39,801 nucleotides of DNA, from NCBI GenBank assembly GCA_015067715.1, contig SVLY01000019.1:1-39801 (forward strand), in the 5' to 3' direction. Below, piece after piece: positions 23,476 through 31,575 of the stretch; position 1 is the first letter of the stretch, and each line of letters starts with the position of its first letter. The position numbers and the translations under genes are program-made. The notes beneath the pieces were generated by a model. It saw only the letters and a program-made list of their open reading frames with translations. It was not told the DNA's origin and ran no database searches. The DNA is from Oscillospiraceae bacterium. Its GTDB lineage: Bacteria > Bacillota > Clostridia > Oscillospirales > QAMX01.

Positions 23476-24483
23476 GTGAGAAAAAGAGCATTACTTCTTT
23501 TGACAGCGGTCTGTCTTTTGTCTGCGGCGCTTTCCGCCTGTGGGAGTGAATTCGTTCCCTCCGGTCATCTTCGGCTGAACGGTAAGGACGTTGAGACTGA
23601 TTGGGTCATCAAGCTGGACGGTGAGGAGATATCTGCGGACGAATACCGCTATTTCTTCATGAACGTCGCCCACGAATACACATATACAGCCGAGGGCGAG
23701 TACGAGTGGACGGAAGCAGACAACGAAGCCGTTCTGGGCGCCGCGCTGGAATACGCGGTGCTGAACAAGGCCATGTTTGACCTTGCCGAAGGCTTTGGGC
23801 TGACCGTTGACGAGGCCGACCTTGAGCGCATTGAGGACACCATAAAAGAGACGAAGGCCGGCTTTGGGGACAAGGCCGAGTTTATCGAGGTGCTGGCTTC
23901 AAACTACATAACCGAAGAGTATTATCCCACCCTTTTGCAGTCCACGGTGATACAGGAAAAGCTCAGCGAATACCTCACCGGGGAAAACGGGGTTTACGCC
24001 GTTACAAAAGAGGGCATCGTGGACATCATCATGGAGGACTATATCTGCGTGAGATACCTGAAGCTCAGCCCCGATGCCGAAGGCTCGACGGAAAACCGTG
24101 ACAAAATGGCAGGTTTTGCCGCAGATATCAAAGCCACCGAGGATCTGATCACTCTCATCAACCTCTATAGCGAAGAGGTCACCATGAAAAACAACCCCGA
24201 CGGTCGGTATATCACCGAAGGGCTTGTGGACGGTGAACTCATCTCCGCCGCAAGAGCTCTTTCCGTTGGTGAGATAAGCCCGGTTGTCTCCTGTGAAAGC
24301 GGATACTATATCGTCCTCCGCCTGCCAATGGACGAAGGCTATATTGCCAAAAATGCCGACGCATTTATTCAGACCTATCACAATCAGGTCGTCAAAGAGC
24401 TTCTTGCCGCCGAAAGCGCAGATACTCTTGTTGAATACAACGAGGACATTTACGGAAAAATAAACGTCTGGGATATGGAATGA
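23476..24483 (+). CDS. PrsA/SurA-like foldase lipoprotein (degenerate parvulin)
   Basis: The protein has 335 residues. The GTG at 23476 follows AAAGGAAAGAGG. The lipobox LSAC gives lipidated Cys22. After the signal, V-I-K-L-D-G-E-E-I-S-A-D-E-Y matches the opening strand of SurA/PrsA N-domains. A helical region follows (about 70-180). Then comes a parvulin-like stretch ending in A-R-A-L-S-V-G-E-I-S-P-V-V-x-x-x-x-G-Y-Y-I-V-L-R-L (about 258-283), where active PpiC domains read L-x-x-G-x-x-S-x-x-V-x-x-x-x-G-x-H-I. The parvulin core looks shortened, so chaperone rather than isomerase action is likely, on proteins leaving the Sec pore. trxA follows 22 bp downstream. Confidence 0.75.
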   Translation: MRKRALLLLTAVCLLSAALSACGSEFVPSGHLRLNGKDVETDWVIKLDGEEISADEYRYFFMNVAHEYTYTAEGEYEWTEADNEAVLGAALEYAVLNKAMFDLAEGFGLTVDEADLERIEDTIKETKAGFGDKAEFIEVLASNYITEEYYPTLLQSTVIQEKLSEYLTGENGVYAVTKEGIVDIIMEDYICVRYLKLSPDAEGSTENRDKMAGFAADIKATEDLITLINLYSEEVTMKNNPDGRYITEGLVDGELISAARALSVGEISPVVSCESGYYIVLRLPMDEGYIAKNADAFIQTYHNQVVKELLAAESADTLVEYNEDIYGKINVWDME

Positions 24484-24505
24484 TTATTTAAAGGAGAAAA
24501 GAAAA

Positions 24506-24814
24506 ATGGCACTTAAAATCACAAAGAGCAATTTCGATGCCGAGGTCATAAAGTCCGAGGTTCCCGTTCTTATCGACTTCTGGGCAGAGTGGTGCGGCCC
24601 CTGCCGCATGATGGCCCCCGTCGTTGACGAGATCGCCGCTGAGAGAACCGACATCAAGGTCGGCAAGATCGACGTGGACGCCGAGCCCGAGCTTGCGGCC
24701 GCCTTCCGCATTGAGAGCATCCCCACTTTGGTGGTAATGAAAAACGGCGCCGTCACCGCCGCGTCCGTTGGTCTGAAGCCCAAGGATCAGGTTCTTGCTC
24801 TGCTGGATAAGTAA
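24506..24814 (+). CDS. trxA: thioredoxin
   Basis: The protein has 102 residues, a single thioredoxin fold with the redox pair in W-C-G-P-C (Cys30, Cys33). The conserved D-x-x-A-E-W before it, the K-I-D-V-D block and the cis-proline segment S-I-P-T-L (about 72-76) are also present. It reduces protein disulfides in the cytoplasm with electrons from thioredoxin reductase, which is not in this window. The ATG follows AAAGGAGAAAAG. It is probably transcribed with the foldase lipoprotein gene and ends at a strong terminator. Confidence 0.96.
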   Translation: MALKITKSNFDAEVIKSEVPVLIDFWAEWCGPCRMMAPVVDEIAAERTDIKVGKIDVDAEPELAAAFRIESIPTLVVMKNGAVTAASVGLKPKDQVLALLDK

Positions 24815-24830
24815 ATAATCGCATAAAAAA

Positions 24831-24859
24831 AACGCCGCAGATTTTCTGCGGCGTTTTTT
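24831..24859 (+). terminator. terminator of trxA
   Basis: An 11-bp perfect stem (24831-24841 with 24845-24855, 3-base loop) is followed by a T-run. An A-run in front makes it usable on the minus strand too. Confidence 0.9.
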
Positions 24860-24930
24860 GTTTGGAACCGTCTCATCCTTACAGGCGCTGTGTCTGGGAC
24901 AGAGGTGGACGAATGAATATTTGAAATGTA

Positions 24931-25099
24931 GAAAAGGTCTCCTTCGGCACAATGTCGCCGGGAAAGGTAGCAGGGATGATACGCCAAACGGGCGAACGCA
25001 GTTCGCCCCTACGGCTCACGGTTTACCTTTCTGCCCGTATGGGAGGATTCCATATCCTCCCCAAACGTTTCGGCGGGAGCAAGCCCCCGCCCTACGGCT
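24931..25099. repeat. 169-bp direct repeat, copy 1 (hairpin-rich)
   Basis: This copy is colinear with copy 2 at a constant offset of 236 bp without net indels. It contains three stem-loops: GGGCGAAC/GTTCGCCC (24990-24997 with 25001-25008), GGGAGGAT/ATCCTCCC (25041-25048 with 25054-25061) and GGCGGG/CCCGCC (25072-25077 with 25086-25091). Open frames across it are not supported by start sites or familiar protein sequence. Such modules resemble palindromic intergenic repeats that I remember from gut Clostridia genomes. Confidence 0.85.
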
Positions 25100-25143
25100 G
25101 GCGGTTTATCTGTTTGCCTATGGGTCAGACTATAGAAATGTAG

Positions 25144-25165
25144 GGACGCCCCTCCCGGGGCGTCC
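25144..25165. repeat. 9-bp stem-loop between the two direct repeats
   Basis: GGACGCCCC (25144-25152) pairs perfectly with 25157-25165. It lies directly before copy 2 and belongs in style to the same hairpin set. Confidence 0.7.
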
Positions 25166-25166
25166 G

Positions 25167-25335
25167 GAAAAGGTCTCCTTGGGCACAATGTCGCCGGGAA
25201 AGGTAGCAGGGATGATACGCCAAACGGGCGAACGCAGTTCGCCCCTACGGTGTACGGCTTACCTTTCTGCCCTTTGGGGAGGATTCCGTATCCTCCCCAA
25301 AGGTTTCGGCGGGAGCAAGCCCCCGCCCTACGGCT
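25167..25335. repeat. 169-bp direct repeat, copy 2 (hairpin-rich)
   Basis: This is the second copy, differing from copy 1 at a modest number of positions. Its middle hairpin is longer here: a 12-bp perfect stem, TTTGGGGAGGAT (25273-25284) with 25290-25301. The other two hairpins keep their stems. The interval 24860-25378 as a whole contains no gene I can support. Confidence 0.85.
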
Positions 25336-25378
25336 CACTTTCCGACCCCCATGGGGCCGCTGATAAAATACAGATTCT

Positions 25379-25831
25379 TCACAGGCGCTTCTCCATAAAC
25401 AAGGCCCGTCCGTTTTCGGTGAAGCCGCATTTTTCGTAAAGGCTTTGAGCTCCGGGGTTATTTACGTTGACGTAAAGCCGTGTTCCCGTGGCGTCCAGAG
25501 CGGCACAGAGCTCGTCGGCTTTTGCCATAAGGGCCACGGCAAGGCCCTTTCTGCGGTGACCGGGTTCCACCCAGAGCTCGTCCACGTAAACGTGTCCGCG
25601 ACCCTTCCAGGGGCCAAGCTTTGGAATGTACACAAGGGATATCCACCCAACGAATACTCCCTCCTCCCTTGTGGCAAAGAGGAAGAGATTCGGGTTTTTC
25701 AGCGCTTCTGTCTCCCGGGCAGAGGGGACAGAGGCCGAGGGGGTGCGCTGAACTCCGTTCTGCCGCCAAAAGACCATGTCTTCAAATTCGGAATAGTTGT
25801 TTTCGTCTATTCTTTCTATTAGTAAGCTCAC
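25379..25831 (-). CDS. GNAT-family N-acetyltransferase
   Basis: The protein has 150 residues with one GNAT domain. The acetyl-CoA-binding motif A reads V-E-P-G-H-R-R-K-G-L-A-V-A-L (about 89-102). It follows the strand H-V-Y-V-D-E-L-W and precedes N-V-N-N-P-G-A-Q-S-L-Y-E-K-C-G-F, the usual motif B end. The acceptor (amine, peptide N-terminus or antibiotic) cannot be read from the sequence. It has its own promoter. Its 3' end touches the hairpin repeat region. Confidence 0.9.
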   Translation of the reverse strand: MSLLIERIDENNYSEFEDMVFWRQNGVQRTPSASVPSARETEALKNPNLFLFATREEGVFVGWISLVYIPKLGPWKGRGHVYVDELWVEPGHRRKGLAVALMAKADELCAALDATGTRLYVNVNNPGAQSLYEKCGFTENGRALFMEKRL

Positions 25832-25856
25832 GCCGGTTCACCTCTTTCTGTTGCTG

Positions 25857-25886
25857 ATTATACTCTTTTTGTAGGCGGGTTGTCAA
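25857..25886 (-). promoter_or_regulatory. promoter of the GNAT gene
   Basis: On the minus strand there is TTGACA (25881-25886), 18 bp, TATAAT (25857-25862). The ribosome site AGAGGTG follows before the start at 25831. Confidence 0.7.
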
Positions 25887-25898
25887 TTGAACGTTGGT

Positions 25899-25932
25899 TA
25901 AAAAACATCCTCCGGAAAGTCCGGAGGATGTT
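25899..25932 (-). terminator. terminator of the SH3b-NlpC/P60 gene
   Basis: A 13-bp perfect stem (25904-25916 with 25920-25932, loop AAG) is followed on the minus strand by a run of T. Confidence 0.9.
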
Positions 25933-25950
25933 GGGGCATATCTTTTTCTG

Positions 25951-27192
25951 TTACCAGACGATTCGTCTTGCGCAGACGTAAACTCTTCCGTAGTAGCTGC
26001 CGGGAGCCATAGAAGAATAGCAAACGCCCTTGCTGGGGTTGGCGGCGTGGATGAACTGGCCGTTTCCGGCGTAGATGCCAACGTGGCCGATGGTGCCGTT
26101 TTCGAGAGTGTCAAAGAAGACCAGGTCACCGACCCGGAGGTTGTTGTAGTAAACGACCGTGCCGTTGGTGTACTGCTGGGTGCGGTTGTAGAGGGTGTAG
26201 CCGCACTGACCGAAAACGTACTGGGTGAAGCCGGAGCAGTCAAAGCCCATTGAAGGAGAGTAGCCGCCCCAAACGTAGGGATAGCCCAGATATTTTGCGG
26301 CGAAGTTGACGATGCGCTGACCCTCGGATGAGTAGCCGCCGCCGATGCTTCCGCTTCCGCCGGAGGAGCCGCTGCTGCCGGAGGAGTTCATGTCCACAAA
26401 CTCGTCGCTGGAGATGAGATAGTCAGAGTGGATATAACCGCTTACCCATTCACCGTCATTTTTGTATTTGACCTTATACCAGCCGTTGAGGATAGTGTCC
26501 ACCTCGACCTCTTCGCCGTAGAGAAGGGTGCAGACAACGTCCGCATTGGTGCTGGTGCTGGTTCTCAGGTTAACGCCGGAGCCCACGTTTACCTTTGCCT
26601 CAGAGAAGTTGACCTTGGCGTCCTTGATGGGGAAGAGATAGTCTGCGTGGATATAGCCGCGGATGGCGTTGTAGTCCACGTAATACCAGCCGCCTTCAAC
26701 GCCGATTATGGAGACCGTTGTGCCCTCGGGAAGAACGCCGGCCTGGAGACTGTCAACGCTGGGCTCGGTGCGGAGGTTAACGTAGGTGCCAACGACGGTG
26801 CCTGCGCCAAACTCGCATGAGCTCTCGCTGTAGGGGACGATATAGTCTGCGCTGGCGTAGCCAACGTGGCCGTAATAGGCGACCTTATACCAGTTGCCCT
26901 CGTTGCAGATGATAACGAGCTCCGTATCCTCGGCAACGCCGTAGAGCACCTTGCCGTTTTTGGAGGGGAGGGAGCGGATGAAAATGCCGGAGTTTCCCGT
27001 GCCCTTTACAATGCCCATCTTAACGGGGTTGCCGGGCTCAACGGCACCCTCTTCTTCGACCTCGGCCTCGTCAAGTACGGGCATATCGTCTTCCGTGGGC
27101 TGATCGGGTTCGGCAAATGCGGAAAAAGAGAAGGTAAGGGCAAGGGCAAGCGAGAAAACAAACCCAAGGAATATTTTGGAATTTTTGGTCAT
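25951..27192 (-). CDS. secreted cell-wall hydrolase with three SH3b domains and NlpC/P60 peptidase
   Basis: The protein has 413 residues from the ATG at 27192, chosen because GGAGG lies upstream and a Sec signal peptide (about 1-27, ending AFA) starts there. Then come an acidic linker (28-57), three bacterial SH3 domains (about 58-120, 130-188, 198-261; N-L-R-T in the last two), a Gly/Ser linker (270-288) and an NlpC/P60 domain (about 292-413). The catalytic triad is Cys319 (F-D-C-S-G-F), His370 (H-V-G-I-Y-A-G) and His382 (F-I-H-A-A). Such enzymes cut peptidoglycan stem peptides between D-Glu and the diamino acid; SH3b domains bind the wall. It has its own promoter and terminator. Confidence 0.93.
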   Translation of the reverse strand: MTKNSKIFLGFVFSLALALTFSFSAFAEPDQPTEDDMPVLDEAEVEEEGAVEPGNPVKMGIVKGTGNSGIFIRSLPSKNGKVLYGVAEDTELVIICNEGNWYKVAYYGHVGYASADYIVPYSESSCEFGAGTVVGTYVNLRTEPSVDSLQAGVLPEGTTVSIIGVEGGWYYVDYNAIRGYIHADYLFPIKDAKVNFSEAKVNVGSGVNLRTSTSTNADVVCTLLYGEEVEVDTILNGWYKVKYKNDGEWVSGYIHSDYLISSDEFVDMNSSGSSGSSGGSGSIGGGYSSEGQRIVNFAAKYLGYPYVWGGYSPSMGFDCSGFTQYVFGQCGYTLYNRTQQYTNGTVVYYNNLRVGDLVFFDTLENGTIGHVGIYAGNGQFIHAANPSKGVCYSSMAPGSYYGRVYVCARRIVW

Positions 27193-27254
27193 GATATGTA
27201 AATTCCTCCGAATAAATAAGGATAGATTGAAAAAAGCAAACAAACCACAGTGCG

Positions 27255-27283
27255 ATTATACCATAAAGCGCCCCGCTTGTCAA
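27255..27283 (-). promoter_or_regulatory. promoter of the SH3b-NlpC/P60 gene
   Basis: On the minus strand there is TTGACA (27278-27283), 17 bp, TATAAT (27255-27260) with TGG before it: a near-perfect extended -10 promoter. Confidence 0.85.
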
Positions 27284-27364
27284 TCCAATGGGGCATTCGG
27301 CCGCAGATTTTACAACTATGATACAAGTTCGCGGCTTTTGAAAAATTACTTGACTAATGCCGTA

Positions 27365-27394
27365 TTGACAGGACAATGGCGTATTTGGTATAAT
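27365..27394 (+). promoter_or_regulatory. promoter of the GNAT gene at 27428
   Basis: TTGACA (27365-27370), 18 bp, TATAAT (27389-27394), TGG before the -10. It is back to back with the minus-strand promoter 82 bp away. Confidence 0.85.
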
Positions 27395-27427
27395 ATCTGT
27401 GACAACTAACGATTGGAGTTGAACGAT

Positions 27428-27988
27428 ATGCAGCTTAAAATGTACCGTCCCGCAGAGCTTGGAAAGCCCGAAGCCCAAATTGCCGAGGGTTTCACCATCC
27501 GCGAAATGCGCCCCGGCGAAGAAGCCGATTGGGCATACAGCTGTCTCACCTCTTTTGGCATTGAGACCGTCTCCCCCGAGCACTATGAAAGAATGATGTC
27601 CAAGGACGAAGGCGTTCGTATGTGCGACGTTTTCTTTGCCTGCAAGGATGATAAGCCCGTTGGCACCGCCACCGCCAGAACCGAAAAGGGCGAGCCCTTC
27701 CTCCACTTTATTGCAGTTAACCCCGATTTCCGCGGCCACAAGCTGGCAATGCCTCTGATGGTCGCCGTTATCAACCGTCACCTTGAGTGCGGCAGAGAGG
27801 GTTGCTTCCTCACCACCGACGATTTCCGCGTTCCCGCCGTCAAGAGCTATCTGAACCTGGGCTACCGCCCCGTTCTCTGGTCCGACGATGCCCGCGAGCG
27901 TTGGGAAAAGATGCTCCGCATCTACGGCATGAAGAGCGTTAAGGCCTACAATGCCGACATGACCCCCGCCGACGATATCATCGCCTGA
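27428..27988 (+). CDS. GNAT-family N-acetyltransferase
   Basis: The protein has 186 residues from the ATG at 27428, which has GGAG at 27415-27418; a TTG at 27413 in frame is less likely. After about 25 residues the GNAT fold begins (F-T-I-R-E-M-R-P-G-E-E). The acetyl-CoA motif is weak but present: F-I-A-V-N-P-D-F-R-G-H-K-L-A-M-P-L-M (about 98-115). The family's R/Q-x-x-G-x-G/A is changed to R-G-H-K-L-A. The motif B part reads A-V-K-S-Y-L-N-L-G-Y-R-P. The end is unlike the neighbour at 25379, so the two are not recent duplicates. The substrate is unknown. Confidence 0.85.
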   Translation: MQLKMYRPAELGKPEAQIAEGFTIREMRPGEEADWAYSCLTSFGIETVSPEHYERMMSKDEGVRMCDVFFACKDDKPVGTATARTEKGEPFLHFIAVNPDFRGHKLAMPLMVAVINRHLECGREGCFLTTDDFRVPAVKSYLNLGYRPVLWSDDARERWEKMLRIYGMKSVKAYNADMTPADDIIA

Positions 27989-28010
27989 AAACAACCTTAC
28001 GTAACAAAAA

Positions 28011-28047
28011 ACGGAAGCCGAACGTGCGATTCGGCTTCCGTTTTTTT
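28011..28047. terminator. bidirectional terminator between the GNAT and htrA genes
   Basis: A 12-bp perfect stem (28011-28022 with 28030-28041) has seven T after it and an A-run before it, so it serves both convergent genes. Confidence 0.92.
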
Positions 28048-28081
28048 GGGGTGGAATAAGTGAGGTTGGTTATCGGAGGCT

Positions 28082-29326
28082 TTATTTTGCCTCGTCGAAG
28101 GTGATGGTAAGGGTGAGGGCTTCGCCGGTGCGCCATACGCCAAGCTGGGCGGTGTCTCCGGCTTTGTAGTTGTTCTTTTCAGAAATGAGATCCGATGCGC
28201 TGGTTATAACCTTGCCGTCGATGGAGGTGATAATGTCCCCAACGCGCAGGCCTGCGGTCTCGGAGCAGCTGTTGGGGTCAACGGACTCAACTCTTGCGCC
28301 GTCCACGGCATAGCCGCGGTCAACGCTGGCGGTGCTGGCGGAAATGCCGAAATAGGGTCTGCCGGTAACGTAGCCGTAGGAGATAAGGTCTTCCGCAACG
28401 TCCATGACCTGGTTGATGGGCACTGCAAAGCCAAGACCCTCAACGCCCTCTGCGGCGTATTTTGCGTCCACAAGGCCAATGACCTGTCCGCGGTCGTTGA
28501 AAACGGGGCCGCCGGAGTTGCCGGAGTTAACTGCGGCGTCAAGCTGGAAAACGCTGATCTCTTCGTTTTCGTCAACGTCAATGACGCGGTCGGTGGCGCT
28601 GATAATGCCCTTTGAAACGGAGAAGGTGAGGCTCAGGGGGTTGCCGATAACTATGGCGTCCTCGCCGATGATAAGGTTATCGCTGTCCCCAAGGGCGACT
28701 GTCTGAAGGTTTTCGGCGTTGATCTTCAGCACCGCAACGTCGTAAAGCTGGTCTCCGCCAACGTATTCGGCGGAGTATTCACTGCCGTCGTAAAGGTCGA
28801 CGATGAACTCGTTGCCGCCCTCAACAACGTGGTAGCAGGTGATGATATAGCCGTTGTCGCTGATGATAAAGCCGGAGCCCGTTGCGGAGAAGGGCACCTG
28901 GGACCAACCGTTGGCGGCAACGCCGTGGACAAGAATGCTGACAACAGCGTCAACGTTCTGCGCATAGACGTCGGCGGCGGAGAGGATGTCTCCGGAGACG
29001 GTGGAGCCGGTCTGGACAGAGCCCGGAAGAGGTCTTGTGGTCTCGGGGGGCTGAGTTGCGGCTTCGGTGGTATCGGGAGTTGCCTGTGTGGTATTGTCGG
29101 GGATCTGGAGCTGGGGTACGGTGGTCTCAGCGGGCTGGGTGGGCTCTTCTGTAATGTCGGAGCCGATGAGCCAGGTGATGAAAACTGCGGTGGAGCAGAT
29201 CACGATGGCAAAAACCAGAAGACTTGCGGCGATGGCAACGATGACCTTCCAGGCGCCGCCGGATTTTTTGGGAGGAGGGGGAGGCTGGGGCGGAGTGTAG
29301 CCGCCGTAACCGGAATATTCGTTCAT
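28082..29326 (-). CDS. htrA: HtrA/DegP-type membrane-anchored serine protease with PDZ domain
   Basis: The protein has 414 residues. A cytoplasmic Pro/Gly-rich N-terminus (1-22) precedes one membrane helix (about 27-54) and a Thr/Pro/Glu-rich linker (58-108). Then comes a trypsin-like domain with triad His166 (T-C-Y-H-V-V), Asp196 (Y-D-V-A-V-L) and Ser271 (N-S-G-N-S-G-G-P). One PDZ domain ends the protein (about 320-410, with G-L-R-V-G-D-I-I-T-S-I-D-G). HtrA proteases degrade or refold damaged exported proteins outside the membrane. The ATG follows AAAGGAAG. It lies next to, but in its own unit from, the two-component operon upstream, which may control envelope stress genes; that link is inference. 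Confidence 0.94.
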   Translation of the reverse strand: MNEYSGYGGYTPPQPPPPPKKSGGAWKVIVAIAASLLVFAIVICSTAVFITWLIGSDITEEPTQPAETTVPQLQIPDNTTQATPDTTEAATQPPETTRPLPGSVQTGSTVSGDILSAADVYAQNVDAVVSILVHGVAANGWSQVPFSATGSGFIISDNGYIITCYHVVEGGNEFIVDLYDGSEYSAEYVGGDQLYDVAVLKINAENLQTVALGDSDNLIIGEDAIVIGNPLSLTFSVSKGIISATDRVIDVDENEEISVFQLDAAVNSGNSGGPVFNDRGQVIGLVDAKYAAEGVEGLGFAVPINQVMDVAEDLISYGYVTGRPYFGISASTASVDRGYAVDGARVESVDPNSCSETAGLRVGDIITSIDGKVITSASDLISEKNNYKAGDTAQLGVWRTGEALTLTITFDEAK

Positions 29327-29449
29327 ATGGTGATAACTTCCTTTCAGAGTTGGGTTTCTTTTTTCTGTTATTATGATACACCAAAAAATAGAATTTATAA
29401 TTAATAGTATTTGAAGGATTGATGAACGAAAAACGTGGTAATTGTTAAC

Positions 29450-30151
29450 TCAGGGGTTAAAGTCGGCGTTCGAAAGCCTGATGAAAAGAGTTTGCCCGTC
29501 TGAGAAAAAGTCAAAGCTGACTCCGCTGTAATCTGCGGAAAAGCCGTCGCCCGAAACCGTGACCGTACCTTCGTCAAGGCCGATGTAGCTTCCCCAATAG
29601 CTGGCTATGCTCTGGGCTTTGGCATCGGAAAGGCTGAAGGCGGTGTTTGTGAATGCGGCGCAGAAGACCGTGTGGGTGCGGGCGTCCATCCAAAGGGTGA
29701 TATCGTAGCCGTCGGCGGAAAAGCTCAGCTTCCACACAGTCACCCGGGAGCTGATGTTTTCCGGGTCAAGATAGGTCGCCGCAGAACAGACTGTGTTTTC
29801 TGCGGGGGCAGAAGGGGACACCGCAGGTAAAAGCCCGAAGTCCGAAAGCTTTTTCAGCTCCGCCACGGCGGCAGAGAGCACGGCGTTTTCGCCTCCGGAG
29901 GCGATTATGTTTTTCTGTTCGGTCAGCGTGACGGGGCGGGTGCCCCTGGCGTGGTCGGTTATGAGCAAAAGCTTTGCGCGAACGTCCTCAGAGGGCTCGG
30001 GAGCGGAAACTCCGTTGTCGAACAGGTTGGTATCGGACAGCAGCTTTTTTTCGCCGTAGGAGGCGAGTATCGCCGGAAGGGCGACGGAGGCGATAATTAC
30101 GAGGGCCAGGGCGATAAAGGTGAGGTTACGGATAAGTTTCTGCCTTTTCAT
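29450..30151 (-). CDS. membrane-anchored extracellular protein of a two-component operon, unknown function
   Basis: The product has 233 residues. There is a basic N-terminus and one hydrophobic helix (about 10-31); the rest should lie outside the cell. No lipobox is seen. The C-terminal part (about 130-233) looks beta-rich, with repeated D-G-Y/D-G-F and F-S-A-D-Y type strands. I recognise no family. The start codon overlaps the histidine kinase stop by 4 bp (ATGA), so it is the third gene of a response regulator - kinase - anchored protein operon. Such third partners often modulate the kinase from outside (YycH/YycI-type logic), but that is inference from context only. Confidence 0.7.
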   Translation of the reverse strand: MKRQKLIRNLTFIALALVIIASVALPAILASYGEKKLLSDTNLFDNGVSAPEPSEDVRAKLLLITDHARGTRPVTLTEQKNIIASGGENAVLSAAVAELKKLSDFGLLPAVSPSAPAENTVCSAATYLDPENISSRVTVWKLSFSADGYDITLWMDARTHTVFCAAFTNTAFSLSDAKAQSIASYWGSYIGLDEGTVTVSGDGFSADYSGVSFDFFSDGQTLFIRLSNADFNP

Positions 30152-31575
30152 AGCTCGTCGTCCTCCGAAAGCATTTCGAATTCGTGTATGCGGACGGAGA
30201 CCGTGGTGCCCTTGCCCTCGGTGCTTTCAAATTCAAGCTTCGTGCCGTGGAGCTTGCAGATCTCCGAGCACACGGCAAGCCCGAGTCCGGCGCCGCCCTT
30301 TGCCCGGGAGCGGGACTTGTCTACCATGTAAAAGGCCTCGGTGATGCGCTCAAGCTCTCCGGGGGGAATGCCCCTGCCGTTGTCCGTAACGGTGATAAGG
30401 TACGCCCCATCCACAGGCTCGCCCCGGAAGGAGATCTTTCCGCCCTTGTCAACTGCCTTTCGGGCGTTGTCGATAAGGTTGAGAAGAACAGTCTTCATAA
30501 GGTCGGGTTCAATGGAGACTATGGCGTCCTCGCAGTGGACGGAAAGCTCGGCCTCTTCTTTTACAACGCTGGGGTAAGCAACGCTGACGACGGACTCAAA
30601 GAGCTCGGTGGTGCGAATGCGCCTTCGGGTTATCTCGCTGTTGCGGACGACAAGAAGGTCCATGAGCTTCAGGGAAAGAGCCTCAAGGCGCTTTCCCTCC
30701 TGGAAAATATAGTTTGCGGACATGACCGTCTGCTCGGGCTCAAGCTGGCGGCTGCGGAGCATATCGGCGTAGCCTATCATGGAGGTGAGGGGAGTTTTAA
30801 GCTCGTGGGCAAAGCTTCCGATAAAGTCCTCCTGGCGTTGGGCGGACTGGCGAAGCTCCTGAATGTTCTGCTCAAGATTGTCTGCCATGCGGTTAAAGTC
30901 CGCCGCAAGACCGCCGACCTCGTCCGTATCCGGACGTGAGCCCACGTGGGCGCGCTTGCCCATTTCGCCCCGGGAAAGAGCCCGGGCGGCCTCGCGCATG
31001 CTTGTTATGGGTCGGGTGAAATGTCTTGCCACGATGAACATGACGACAGCGTCCGTGGCAACGAGAAAAATGGTCAGCCAGCGGTAAAAGGCCAGCTCTC
31101 CGTCCCGCTCTTCAAAAACGTCGGTCACGTCACGGAAGCTTTCAAGGTAATATTCCGAATCTCCGGCGGTGATAAGCCGGGCAACGCGGACGTAATAGCT
31201 CTCGCCCACTTTTTCCGTGCGGTAGACGGCCTTTGAAGGAGAAACGCTTCGTAAAATGGCCGTGTCGAAATAGACGGTGCAGTTGGTAAAGACCGTGCTG
31301 TAGCTCCGGTCGGAAAGGCGAAGACCCGTGGGCTGGCCGGAGGAGCCGATGCTCATATTACCCACCGCAAAGCCCACGGCAGAGGCATCGCTGTAGGTGC
31401 CGTAGAAATTGTTTTCAACGGTGTATGCCAGAAGGGCGTTTTCATCTCGGGCAGAGTCGATCTCCCGATCCAGCGCAGAGGAAAAAAACCGGTCTATCAG
31501 CATATAGCCGCCAATGGAAAAAAGGGCGGCGGCGGTGAGGACCGAGGCGCAGAATATTTTCCAGAACAGCTTCAT
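30148..31575 (-). CDS. sensor histidine kinase
   Basis: The protein has 475 residues. It has TM1 (about 5-27), an extracellular domain (28-163), TM2 (about 164-184) and HAMP (185-240). The dimerisation/phosphoacceptor domain carries His257 in F-A-H-E-L-K-T-P, and the ATPase domain has the N box (N-L-I-D-N-A-R, Asn370), D-N-G-R-G-I-P and G-A-G-L-G-L-A. It autophosphorylates and passes phosphate to the response regulator encoded just upstream (4-bp overlap). The extracellular sensor domain has no recognised ligand motif. The layout matches envelope-stress or antibiotic-sensing kinases of Bacillota. Confidence 0.95.
   Translation of the reverse strand: MKLFWKIFCASVLTAAALFSIGGYMLIDRFFSSALDREIDSARDENALLAYTVENNFYGTYSDASAVGFAVGNMSIGSSGQPTGLRLSDRSYSTVFTNCTVYFDTAILRSVSPSKAVYRTEKVGESYYVRVARLITAGDSEYYLESFRDVTDVFEERDGELAFYRWLTIFLVATDAVVMFIVARHFTRPITSMREAARALSRGEMGKRAHVGSRPDTDEVGGLAADFNRMADNLEQNIQELRQSAQRQEDFIGSFAHELKTPLTSMIGYADMLRSRQLEPEQTVMSANYIFQEGKRLEALSLKLMDLLVVRNSEITRRRIRTTELFESVVSVAYPSVVKEEAELSVHCEDAIVSIEPDLMKTVLLNLIDNARKAVDKGGKISFRGEPVDGAYLITVTDNGRGIPPGELERITEAFYMVDKSRSRAKGGAGLGLAVCSEICKLHGTKLEFESTEGKGTTVSVRIHEFEMLSEDDEL

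Noticed and set aside
24858-25439. Open frames through the hairpin repeat region on both strands
   Set aside because: They are open only because of the repeat's composition. The peptide repeats itself with the DNA repeat, has no ribosome site and resembles nothing.
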